Below, piece by piece: positions 17,470 to 25,251 of a DNA stretch of 64,000 bases. The translations under genes and the position numbers were made by a program. The DNA is from Mycolicibacterium frederiksbergense (GTDB taxonomy: Bacteria; Actinomycetota; Actinomycetes; Mycobacteriales; Mycobacteriaceae): contig NZ_JARXVE010000001.1 in NCBI RefSeq assembly GCF_029893345.1, forward strand, positions 1,028,067 through 1,092,066, read 5' to 3'. Each line of letters starts with the position of its first letter. Within the stretch, counting starts at the first letter, position 1. The notes under the pieces are model-generated. The model worked only from the letters and a program-made list of their open reading frames with translations, had not been told where the DNA came from and ran no database searches.

Positions 17470-17895
17470 ATGATTCGCGTACTTTTCGCCGCGACAGCGG
17501 TCGCCGCAGCGGCACTCGCAACAGCGCCCGGCGCGGCCGCCGATGACGACAGCAACATGTATTTCGACAACCCGGGCCGCTATCCGACCGATGTCCCGGG
17601 CATGAGTTATGAGGCATCCAACGGCGCACCGTGCTTCAGCTGGGAACGCAACGTATTCGGCCGTGGTCCGGGTGGCGTGGCGATGCAGTGCCGGTGGATC
17701 CCCAACCAGTGGCCGCCGGTGTACACCGGCTTCTGGACGTACGCCTACCCGTTGCACGGGGTCCAGGAGATCGGCTCGCCCTGCCCGGGTCCGCAGGCTG
17801 CGGCGCAGTCCCCCGACGGCCGTCCCATGCTGTGCCTGGGAGCCCAGGGCTGGCAGCCGGGTGTGCTGACCGGTGACGGGTTCTTTCCGGTCTGA
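17470..17895 (+). CDS. Small secreted Cys/Trp/Pro-rich protein
   Basis: 141 residues. The signal peptide ends APGAAADDD. The mature part has four Cys (GAPCFSW, MQCRWIP, SPCPGPQ, MLCLGAQGW), probably two disulfides, and many Pro and aromatic residues. Similar exported proteins occur throughout mycobacteria; function unknown. Lies alone upstream of the fadD gene. Confidence 0.78.
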   Translation: MIRVLFAATAVAAAALATAPGAAADDDSNMYFDNPGRYPTDVPGMSYEASNGAPCFSWERNVFGRGPGGVAMQCRWIPNQWPPVYTGFWTYAYPLHGVQEIGSPCPGPQAAAQSPDGRPMLCLGAQGWQPGVLTGDGFFPV

Positions 17896-17979
17896 GGCGC
17901 GGATCACATACCCCCGGCCATACAGCCAAGCGATCCATGTATGGTCGTGGGGCCCGAATCCGTGCACACCAGGAGTGCC

Positions 17980-19653
17980 ATGAGCGCTGACGTGAAGTTC
18001 GACCTGTCCACAGTGTTCTCGACGGTGGCCAAAGCCGTGCCCGATCAGACCTTCCTGGTGTGGCGGGATCGCCGGTTGAGCTACAGCGAGTTCGATGCCC
18101 GTGTCGACGGCTTCGCCCACTACCTGGTGTCGGCCGGCCTGGGCGTGCACTCCGAACGCGATGGGTTGGCCGGGCACGAATCCGGTCAGGACCACCTCGG
18201 CATCTACCTGCGCAACGGCAACGAGTACCTCGAGTCGATGATCGGCAGCTACCGCGCCCGGGTGGCCCCGTTCAACGTCAGCTACCGCTACGTCGAGGAG
18301 GAGCTCCTCTACCTGCTGAAGGATTCGAACGCCCGGGCGGTGATCTACAACGCCGAGTTCGCGCCCCGGGTGGCCGCGATCCGCGACCAGCTGCCGAATC
18401 TGCAGGTGCTGATCCAGGTCTCCGACGAATCCGGCAACGAACTGCTGCCGGGTGCGGTCGATTACGAGACCATCCTAAAGACCCCGGCCCCGGAGGCGGG
18501 GATGCCGACCCCGTCGGGCGACGACCTGTACGTGCTGTACACCGGCGGCACCACCGGCATGCCCAAGGGCGTGCTGTGGCGCCAGCACGACATCTTCCTA
18601 TCCTCGATGGGTGGGCGGCCGTTCGGCAGTGACACCTTCATCGGCTCCTACGAGGAACTCGCGGAACGAGCCAGGACCGCCGGTGGCGGGTTGTCCCTGA
18701 TGATGGTCCCGCCGTTCATGCACGGTGCCGCGCAGTGGGCCGCCTACAACGCCATCACCATGGGCGGAAAGCTGGTCATCCCCGACGATGTGGTGCGGAT
18801 GCGACCGGACAATGTGCTGCGGCTCGCCGCGCGCGAACGGGTTCTGAGCATCCCGGTGGTCGGCGACGCGATCGCGCGGCCGCTGATCGACGAGATCGAG
18901 AAGGGCGACTACGACCTGTCTGGCCTGTTCACGATCAGCAACGGCGGTGCGCCGCTGTCGCCGACGGTGCGTGAACGGATCCTCGCCGCGCTGCCGCACC
19001 TGATGCTGATCGATGCGGTCGGCGCATCGGAGTCGGGTGCGCAGATGAGCACCGCCTCCAGTGCGGGCGGTGAGACCGAGGCCGCCACGTTCAACGCCCA
19101 GTCCGATACCGCTGTGGTCGCCGAGGATCTGTCTCGGGTGCTCGGCCCCGGTGAGGGCGGCGGCTGGCTGGCCCGCCGGGATCTGATCCCGCTGGGTTAT
19201 CTGGGCGACGAGGCCAAGACCGCTCGCACCTTCCCGACCATCGACGGGGTGCGCTGGTCGGTTCCGGGTGACCGCGCAAATGTGTTGGAGGACGGCCGGA
19301 TTCAGCTGCTGGGCCGCGACTCGGTGACGATCAACTCCGGTGGCGAGAAGATCTTCGTCGAAGAGGTCGAGCGGGCTGTCTCGGCGCACCCCGCGGTGTA
19401 CGACGTGGTGGTGGTCGGCCGACCTTCGGAGCGCTGGGGCAATGAGGTGGTGGCCGTGGTGCAGTTCGCCGACGGAGCCTCGGCGACCGACGAGGAGCTC
19501 GCTGAGGTGTGCCAACGTTCGATTGCGCGCTACAAGATTCCCAAGGCGTTCATCCGGTCGGACAAGATCATGCGCTCCCCCGCCGGCAAGGCCGACTACC
19601 GCTGGGCCAAGTCGGTGGCCACCGAGCACGCCGAGGCCACCAGCGCCTCGTAA
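17980..19653 (+). CDS. Acyl-CoA synthetase, FadD19-like
   Basis: 557 residues. ANL adenylation motifs: LYTGGTTGMPKGVLWRQHDI (P-loop), AVGASESGAQ (A5 region), INSGGEKIFVEEVE (A8), and the catalytic Lys near SPAGKADYRW. The GGTTGMPKGVLWR variant is typical of the FadD17/FadD19 clade, which activates steroid side chains to CoA esters. AGGAG precedes ATG 17980. Its convergent neighbours (SRPBCC protein, P450, mycofactocin SDR) support a role in degrading a steroid- or terpenoid-like acid (inference). A long palindrome closes the gene. Confidence 0.9.
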   Translation: MSADVKFDLSTVFSTVAKAVPDQTFLVWRDRRLSYSEFDARVDGFAHYLVSAGLGVHSERDGLAGHESGQDHLGIYLRNGNEYLESMIGSYRARVAPFNVSYRYVEEELLYLLKDSNARAVIYNAEFAPRVAAIRDQLPNLQVLIQVSDESGNELLPGAVDYETILKTPAPEAGMPTPSGDDLYVLYTGGTTGMPKGVLWRQHDIFLSSMGGRPFGSDTFIGSYEELAERARTAGGGLSLMMVPPFMHGAAQWAAYNAITMGGKLVIPDDVVRMRPDNVLRLAARERVLSIPVVGDAIARPLIDEIEKGDYDLSGLFTISNGGAPLSPTVRERILAALPHLMLIDAVGASESGAQMSTASSAGGETEAATFNAQSDTAVVAEDLSRVLGPGEGGGWLARRDLIPLGYLGDEAKTARTFPTIDGVRWSVPGDRANVLEDGRIQLLGRDSVTINSGGEKIFVEEVERAVSAHPAVYDVVVVGRPSERWGNEVVAVVQFADGASATDEELAEVCQRSIARYKIPKAFIRSDKIMRSPAGKADYRWAKSVATEHAEATSAS

Positions 19654-19672
19654 CTGCTCCCCTTCTCTGCGT

Positions 19673-19728
19673 GAGCAGACGCGTATGTACCCCAAAACCG
19701 CGATTTTCGGGTACATACGCGTCTGCTC
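19673..19728. repeat. 20-bp perfect inverted repeat between convergent genes
   Basis: Arms gagcagacgcgtatgtaccc (19673-19692) and its exact complement (19709-19728) enclose 16 nt in which AAAA/TTTT can also pair, giving a near-continuous stem of about 28 bp. It lies between the stops of two convergent genes and probably ends transcription from both sides. The sequence looks like a dispersed mycobacterial palindrome rather than an ordinary terminator. Confidence 0.85.
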
Positions 19729-19751
19729 GCGGGAAAGGGTTGGGGCTCGGT

Positions 19752-20210
19752 TCAGGCCGCGAACAGCTTCCCGATCGCGGCCAGCATCGTGGCATGAGCG
19801 CTGACCGCCTGCTCCACGGTGATCGCCAGCAGTGGCCGTGGCGCGCTGATGGTCAGGTCTTCGGTGATGCGCGTGCCGGTGTCCGTCGCCGCGAATTCCA
19901 CCCGGCTGTCCAGCTGCACCTGCGGGAACTGCCGAGCCTGCGCGGTCACCACGCCCGCGGCGGGGACCGTCAGCCGCGCCCGATAGGTGATCGGTAGCGC
20001 GAACGGGCCCAACGCGATTCGGTCGCGCACCCGGTAGTCCTGCCGGTACCCATCGGCCGTGTCCACCCGCGAGGTGCTGCGCACCCACTGCACCAGCGGG
20101 TGCACCCGGGAGATGTTGTCCAGGTCGACATAGAACGCCCGCACCTGCTCGGGCGATGCGGGCACCACATCGCTGACCGTGCGCCGGGCCTGTCCGATCC
20201 ACCAGTTCAC
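19752..20210 (-). CDS. SRPBCC (START-like) family protein
   Basis: 152 residues. The pattern ASPEQVRAFYVDLDNISRVHPLVQWV, then DYRVRDRIALGPFALPITYRARL and RITEDLTISAPRPLL is the helix-grip SRPBCC fold, which carries or acts on hydrophobic ligands. GTG start at 20210 lies 5 nt past the P450 stop, so it is the last gene of the SDR-P450-SRPBCC operon and may bind the pathway's lipophilic intermediate (inference). Confidence 0.82.
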   Translation of the reverse strand: MNWWIGQARRTVSDVVPASPEQVRAFYVDLDNISRVHPLVQWVRSTSRVDTADGYRQDYRVRDRIALGPFALPITYRARLTVPAAGVVTAQARQFPQVQLDSRVEFAATDTGTRITEDLTISAPRPLLAITVEQAVSAHATMLAAIGKLFAA

Positions 20211-20215
20211 GGCGG

Positions 20216-21412
20216 TCAGCCCACCACGATGCGCAGTTTTTGCCAGCCGCGGACCGTGGAGGTCGGGGCGAGTTGCGCACTGTCGTAGTCGATGTCCCAT
20301 TCGGGGAAGCGGTTGAGCAACTCGTCGAGAGCGACCCGGCCTTCGAGCCGGGCAAGGTTGGCGCCCAGGCAGTAATGCAGCCCCTTGCCGAAGGTCAGGT
20401 GGCTGGCGTTGTCGCGGTGGATGTCGAAGGTGTCGGGATCCCGGTAGCGGCGCGGATCGCGATTGGCCGCCCCGAACAACAACAGCATCGCGCTACCCGC
20501 AGGCACCGTGGTGTCGTAGCAGACGAAATCTTGTGCCACCCAACGCGCTACGTGCGGTCCGGTCGGTTCGAAGCGCAGTGTCTCATCGACGGCGCGGGTC
20601 AGCAGTGAGCGATCCCGCGCCACCTCACGACGCTGGTCGGGATGTTCGGCCAGAACTTTGGCCAGCCAGCCGATGAGCCGACCGGTGGTCTCGTTACCGG
20701 CCCCGGCCACGACCTGCGTGTAGTGCAGCACTTCTGTGCGGGTGAGCTTGCGGGTGACCCCGAGCTGGTCGGTGAATTCCACATTCAGCAGCGCCGTCAT
20801 CAAGTCATCGGAGGGATTGTCGGCCCGCCAGTCGACATAGTCGGCATAGATCCGGCCGTCGGCAATCTTGTCGGCGGCCACCACCTTCATCGGCGCCCCG
20901 GGTTTGGTGCGCAGGTTGGCGTCGTTGGCGTCACGGACCTCGATCTGTTGGGGTTCGGGGATTCCCAGCAGCATTCCGATCACCCGCATCGGCATCATCG
21001 AGGCGAGTTCGGCGATGATGTCGAATCCGCCGGAGCCGACCAGTGGGTCCAGACACCGGACGCAGTATCGCCGGATCTGGTCTTCGATCTCGGCCATCCG
21101 ACGCGGGGTGAACACCCTCGACATCAGCCCGCGCAGCAGCGTGTGCATCGGCGGATCCTCGAACATCATCACGCCGGGCGGCATGTCGAAATCGGACTGG
21201 ATCAGCTCGAGGATGTCACTTCGGCTGTTGGAGAACGTCTCCCAGTTCGACAGTGCCTGTTCCACATCGGTGTACCGGGACAGCGCCCAGAAGTCGTAAC
21301 GCTCGTTGTAATAGATCGGCGCCTCGTCACGCAGCCGGGTGTACACCGGGTACGGGTCGGCCACGATGTCGATGTCGTAGGGGTCGTAGTACGGCCCCGC
21401 GATCACGGTCAT
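20216..21412 (-). CDS. Cytochrome P450
   Basis: 398 residues, normal for bacterial P450s. I-helix oxygen-binding motif VAGAGNETTGRL, K-helix DETLRFEP (ExxR), and haem loop LTFGKGLHYCLGANLARLEG with the thiolate Cys. Soluble class I monooxygenase, needing ferredoxin and reductase. Its ATG (21412) overlaps the stop of the mycofactocin SDR (ATGA), so hydroxylation and alcohol oxidation are coupled genetically. The CYP family number cannot be fixed by eye. Confidence 0.95.
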   Translation of the reverse strand: MTVIAGPYYDPYDIDIVADPYPVYTRLRDEAPIYYNERYDFWALSRYTDVEQALSNWETFSNSRSDILELIQSDFDMPPGVMMFEDPPMHTLLRGLMSRVFTPRRMAEIEDQIRRYCVRCLDPLVGSGGFDIIAELASMMPMRVIGMLLGIPEPQQIEVRDANDANLRTKPGAPMKVVAADKIADGRIYADYVDWRADNPSDDLMTALLNVEFTDQLGVTRKLTRTEVLHYTQVVAGAGNETTGRLIGWLAKVLAEHPDQRREVARDRSLLTRAVDETLRFEPTGPHVARWVAQDFVCYDTTVPAGSAMLLLFGAANRDPRRYRDPDTFDIHRDNASHLTFGKGLHYCLGANLARLEGRVALDELLNRFPEWDIDYDSAQLAPTSTVRGWQKLRIVVG

Positions 21413-22245
21413 TTCAGGCAGCTGCCGGCGTCGACGGGAAGGTTGACCCCGGTGATGTACCGGGCCTCGTCCGAGGCCAGGAACAACACTGCATTGCTGA
21501 TGTCTTCCGGGTCGACCCACGGGACGGGCAGCACATGGAACGTCTGGCAGATCGGCGCCAGGTCGTCGGGGCCCGGGTTGTCCAGATCCGGCCGGAACAT
21601 CCGGTAGGTCTTCTCGTTCATCAGCATCGGGCTGTTGACGTGGGTGGGATGTACCGAGTTCACCCGGATCGAATACTGGCCGAGTTCGACGGCGAAGCTG
21701 CGCATCAGGCCGACCACGCCGTGCTTGGCCGCGACGTAGTGGCCGGTATGCGGGTAGGCCTTGAGGCCGGCCACCGAGCCGGTCAGCACGATCGAGCCGC
21801 CCCGGCCGCCCGCGAGGATGTGCGGCACACCGGCTTTCACCGTCTTCCACACCCCGCTGAGATTGACGTCGATCATCTCCTGCCAGAGCGCGTCGTCGAT
21901 CTTGTGCAGCTTGACCCCGGTGGTGCCGATACCGGCGTTGGCCGCGATGATGTCCAGCCGACCGAGTTGTTCCACGCCGGCCTCGACCGCGGCCTTGAGC
22001 GCGGCGAAGTCGCGCACATCGACCTCCGCGGTGACGATGCGCCGGCCGAGGTTCTTGACCAGTTCGGCGGTTTCGGCCAGGTCCTCGGGGGTCGATCCCG
22101 CTGCCGGTGAGCGGTCGAAGGATGTGCAGATGTCGACGGCGATGATGTCGGCTCCCTCGGAGGCCAGCCGCACCGCATGGCTACGTCCCTGCCCCCGCGC
22201 CGCGCCGGTGATCAGTGCGACCTTGCCGTCGACCCGTCCAGCCAT
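21409..22245 (-). CDS. Mycofactocin-coupled SDR family oxidoreductase
   Basis: 278 residues. TGAARGQGRSHAVRLA is the nucleotide-binding motif of the mycofactocin-dependent SDR family; the insert after AVDIC (about 40-60, with EDLAETAELVKNLGRR) is the hallmark region thought to trap NAD so that mycofactocin must recycle it (established for the family). Catalytic Ser in LTGSVAGL, YVAAK (Tyr-x-x-x-Lys). Likely oxidises an alcohol made by the following P450. First gene of the minus-strand operon, divergent from the TetR gene. Confidence 0.92.
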   Translation of the reverse strand: MAGRVDGKVALITGAARGQGRSHAVRLASEGADIIAVDICTSFDRSPAAGSTPEDLAETAELVKNLGRRIVTAEVDVRDFAALKAAVEAGVEQLGRLDIIAANAGIGTTGVKLHKIDDALWQEMIDVNLSGVWKTVKAGVPHILAGGRGGSIVLTGSVAGLKAYPHTGHYVAAKHGVVGLMRSFAVELGQYSIRVNSVHPTHVNSPMLMNEKTYRMFRPDLDNPGPDDLAPICQTFHVLPVPWVDPEDISNAVLFLASDEARYITGVNLPVDAGSCLK

Positions 22246-22286
22246 CGCCCACCTTCGGTTGTCGGGCAGGTGTCACACTGCCCACT

Positions 22287-22302
22287 TTGGGCGATCGCCC
22301 AA
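22287..22302. promoter_or_regulatory. Palindromic operator candidate between SDR operon and tetR
   Basis: TTGGGCGATCGCCCAA is a perfect 16-bp palindrome in the 111-bp gap between divergent SDR and TetR genes: 41 bp from the SDR start and 54 bp from the TetR start. The place and symmetry fit a TetR-family operator controlling both directions. Confidence 0.75.
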
Positions 22303-22356
22303 TAACTACACTCAGGCCATGTTTAGCAGCCGTCGCCAGCCGTGGTCAAGGGTGCG

Positions 22357-22947
22357 ATGAGTCTCCCGAAGGCGGCCGGACGCGATTCGGCAACCCGACG
22401 CGCACTGATCCGGGCCACCGCCCAGGTCATGCTCGAGGAAGGTTATGCCGCAGCGACATCGCGCCGGGTGGCCACCCAGGCCGGGGTCAAACCCGCACTC
22501 GTGCACTACTACTTCCCCAGCATGGACGATCTGTTCGTGGCGGTACTGCGGACCGGCGCCGAGACCAACCTGAACGCACAGCAGGAGGCGTTCGCCGAGG
22601 ACGCCCCACTGCACGCGCTGTGGGAGCTCAACAACGCCCAGGGCGCGGCGCTGTGGATGGAGTTCATGGCCCTGGCCAACCACCGCAAGGCAATCCGTAG
22701 CGAGATCGCCGGCTACGCCGAACGATTCCGCGACCTGGAGGAAGCGGCGATGGCCTCGGCACTGCAGGCGCACGGTGTCGACACCGACGAGTTCCCGCCC
22801 GTGGTGATGTCGATGATCGTGGCGAGCCTGGCCCGCATCCTGATCCTGGAGAACGGGCTGGGGATCAGCCGCGGGCACGCGCAAGCGCAGGATTTCGTCC
22901 GGCGTTATCTGGACCGGTTCGAACTGCCCGCAGGGGATCCGACGTGA
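22357..22947 (+). CDS. TetR family transcriptional regulator
   Basis: 196 residues. The N-terminal helix-turn-helix is clear: RRALIRATAQVMLEEGYAAATSRRVATQAGVKPALVHYYFPSMDDLFVAV. The C-terminal ligand domain is helical and unclassified. It probably represses the divergent SDR-P450-SRPBCC operon and its own coupled acyl-CoA ligase through the palindrome at 22287. ATG 22357 chosen; GTG 22342 is an alternative. Its stop overlaps the next start (GTGA). Confidence 0.92.
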   Translation: MSLPKAAGRDSATRRALIRATAQVMLEEGYAAATSRRVATQAGVKPALVHYYFPSMDDLFVAVLRTGAETNLNAQQEAFAEDAPLHALWELNNAQGAALWMEFMALANHRKAIRSEIAGYAERFRDLEEAAMASALQAHGVDTDEFPPVVMSMIVASLARILILENGLGISRGHAQAQDFVRRYLDRFELPAGDPT

Positions 22948-24458
22948 CCGTGCTGCACGAGCTGGTGACGGCTGCCGCCACCGCCGCACCGCAGCGTCCG
23001 GCCGTGGTGACCGACGATGGGACCACCGCGACGTTCGCCGAGTTCGATCACCAGATCCGTGGTGTCGCAGGCTGGGTGGCCGCCCACACCCGCCCGGGTG
23101 ACCGGGTGGCCGTGGTGGCCGACAACAGCGCCGCCTACGCCCAGCTGTACTACGCAGTGCCGCGCAGCGGGCGCGTGCTGACATTGATCAACCAACGTCT
23201 CAGCCCGGCCGAGCAGGCCGTGCAGTTGGCCGCCGCCAGGCCCACGCTGTTGCTCGGCGATCACCGCTACCTGTCGGCTTTGGGCGACACGTCCCCCGAT
23301 ATGCATTCCGTGGCTTTCGATTCCGCACAGTGGCGAGCCGCACTCGCGGCCGATCTCCCCTTCGACGATGTCGCCGGCCCCGACGATCCGGCGTGGCTGC
23401 TGTTCACCAGCGGATCCACCGGTGTTCCGAAAGCCGTTGTGCACAGCCATCGTTCGATACTTGCCGCGGTATGGGGCTCGGTGGCGGGCCGCTCGGTGCG
23501 GCCGGGCGGAGTGTATCTGCTGCCGTTCCCGATGTGTCATATCGCGGGCTACAACATGCTGGTCCACCATGCCGTCGCCGCGACGGTCGTGCTGTCCGCA
23601 CAGTTTCGCCCCGAGGGGTTCACGCAGCTGGTTCGCACCCACAGCGTCACCTCCTGCTCGCTGGCGCCGACCATGCTGCACTCGCTTCTGGGCTACCTCG
23701 AGCGCACCGGCACCGACCTGCCCACCCTGCAGGCGATCGCCTACGGGTCGGCGGCGATGCCACTGGACTTGCTGCGCCGCGCGATCGACGTACTCGGAGT
23801 CGACTTCCACCAGGGTTACGGGATGACCGAAACCGGCGGGAACATCACGTTTCTCGGTCCCGACGATCATCGGGCCGGGGCCGCAGGCCGGCCCGAGCTG
23901 CTCACCAGCGCCGGCTATCCGCATGACGGGGTCGAGATCGGCATCACCGACCCGGCCGGCGCCCGGTTGCCCGCCGGAAGCGTCGGCGAAATTTTGGTGC
24001 GCGGCGCGCAGGTGACCCCCCGCTACTGGCCCGACGGCGCCAGCACCGAGGACGGTTGGCTGCGCACCGGCGATATGGGCCGCATCGATGCCGGCGGCCG
24101 ACTGTTCGTGGTCGACCGGCTCAAGGACATCATCGTCACCGGCGGCGAGAACGTGTCCTCCCGCGAGGTGGAGGACGCGCTGTCGGACCACCCCGCGGTC
24201 GACCAGGTGGCCGTCGTCGCGGTGCCGGACGACTACTGGGGCGAGGCGGTGTGCGCGGTGGTGGTCCCGGTGCAGGGATGCCAACCCACCGCCGACGAAC
24301 TGATCGGCCACGTGCGGGGCATGATCGCCGGCTTCAAACGGCCACGCGTGGTGTTGTTCACCGAGGCATTGCCGTTGACCGGCAACGGCAAGATCGCCAA
24401 GGACCGAGTTCGTGCCTTCGCCCGCGCTGCTGTTCTGGGCGGTACCGACGACCCGTAA
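22944..24458 (+). CDS. Acyl-CoA synthetase (AMP-forming)
   Basis: 504 residues. ANL motifs: LLFTSGSTGVPKAVVHSHRS, GYGMTETGGN, GWLRTGDMGRID, VDRLKDIIVTGGENVSSREVE and the terminal LTGNGKIAKDRVR with the catalytic Lys. It activates a carboxylic acid to its CoA thioester. GTGA overlap with tetR means co-translation with its regulator; probably acts in the same pathway as the divergent P450/SDR genes. Substrate unknown. Confidence 0.92.
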   Translation: MTVLHELVTAAATAAPQRPAVVTDDGTTATFAEFDHQIRGVAGWVAAHTRPGDRVAVVADNSAAYAQLYYAVPRSGRVLTLINQRLSPAEQAVQLAAARPTLLLGDHRYLSALGDTSPDMHSVAFDSAQWRAALAADLPFDDVAGPDDPAWLLFTSGSTGVPKAVVHSHRSILAAVWGSVAGRSVRPGGVYLLPFPMCHIAGYNMLVHHAVAATVVLSAQFRPEGFTQLVRTHSVTSCSLAPTMLHSLLGYLERTGTDLPTLQAIAYGSAAMPLDLLRRAIDVLGVDFHQGYGMTETGGNITFLGPDDHRAGAAGRPELLTSAGYPHDGVEIGITDPAGARLPAGSVGEILVRGAQVTPRYWPDGASTEDGWLRTGDMGRIDAGGRLFVVDRLKDIIVTGGENVSSREVEDALSDHPAVDQVAVVAVPDDYWGEAVCAVVVPVQGCQPTADELIGHVRGMIAGFKRPRVVLFTEALPLTGNGKIAKDRVRAFARAAVLGGTDDP

Positions 24459-24596
24459 CAGTTCGGGTTTCATCCGGTTCCGTGGCGCCATGTCCCCGGC
24501 GACGGCCGTGGCCAACCCCTCAAACGGCCCCGACACAGCGGACCCTACGCCCAGTGCGGGCAAGATCCACGATTTCCAGTAAATGCCCAGGCAATA

Positions 24597-24611
24597 TTGA
24601 CCATCCGTCAA
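24597..24611. promoter_or_regulatory. Inverted repeat TTGAC-N5-GTCAA upstream of the peroxidase operon
   Basis: TTGACCATCCGTCAA has perfect 5-bp arms around CATCC, 74 bp upstream of the first gene. The left arm also resembles a -35 hexamer. A regulator site is possible; the arms are short and could occur by chance. Confidence 0.35.
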
Positions 24612-24684
24612 CGCAATCCCCTTTCCCGGACACAATGGAGTTGCTACCGTTCGGCGTGACCTGAGAGCACTTGGGGGTCCCAAA

Positions 24685-25245
24685 TTGACTGCAAAAGATC
24701 CGGACTGGACCAGACCGGCCGCGATGGCTATTCCACCGGAGGGCTATTTCGAACTGGAGCAAGGCAGGTATGGGCCGATCTACCCGAGATCGCCTGCTTG
24801 CCACGGCTTCTCCATCATCGCGAAGGTGAAAGAGGGCCGCGAGGAGGTGGTGCGCGCATACGGCAAGCAGATCGAGGAGGCGATCGCCGGCAGCCCGGAA
24901 GTCCTGGCGCCACTGCGGCTGCATTATTTGCGTTGGGTACTTTTCGATGTCGGATCAGGCCTGCATTTCCAGTATCAGGGCATCTTTGACACCGACTTCG
25001 ACAAGTACACCGAAGACGCCGTGCAATTGTTCAGCGCCACCGGAATCACCACGGTGTTCACCAATCTGGAGGGGTTTCCCGAGGATTGGAAAGAGAACCC
25101 ACAGGCATTCATCGAGTTCGTCCGGGCGCACCAGGTTCCGAGCTTCCTGGAATACGGTGAGTACCCGTACGTCACCGCCGACGAGATCAAGAAGGCCCTG
25201 CGCCTAAAGGCCGCATTCTCGGACATGCTCGACCAGATGCAGTAG
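24685..25245 (+). CDS. Conserved hypothetical protein, partner of the DyP-like peroxidase
   Basis: 186 residues. No signal peptide. The stretch CHGFSIIAKVKEGREEVVRAYGKQIEEAI, then LRLHYLRWVLFDVGSGLHFQYQGIFDTDFDKYTEDAVQLF is the beta-alpha-beta pattern of a ferredoxin-like alpha/beta barrel of the sort found in DyP and related haem proteins (inference). The start is taken as TTG 24685 because of GGGGG just upstream; ATG 24724 is an alternative. Only 6 nt separate it from the peroxidase, so the two form one operon. Confidence 0.72.
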   Translation: MTAKDPDWTRPAAMAIPPEGYFELEQGRYGPIYPRSPACHGFSIIAKVKEGREEVVRAYGKQIEEAIAGSPEVLAPLRLHYLRWVLFDVGSGLHFQYQGIFDTDFDKYTEDAVQLFSATGITTVFTNLEGFPEDWKENPQAFIEFVRAHQVPSFLEYGEYPYVTADEIKKALRLKAAFSDMLDQMQ

Positions 25246-25251
25246 TCGGCC

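Noticed and set aside
18598..20355. 585-codon minus-strand frame opposite the fadD gene
   Set aside because: It crosses the fadD gene, the palindrome and the SRPBCC gene in frames inconsistent with each; a shadow.
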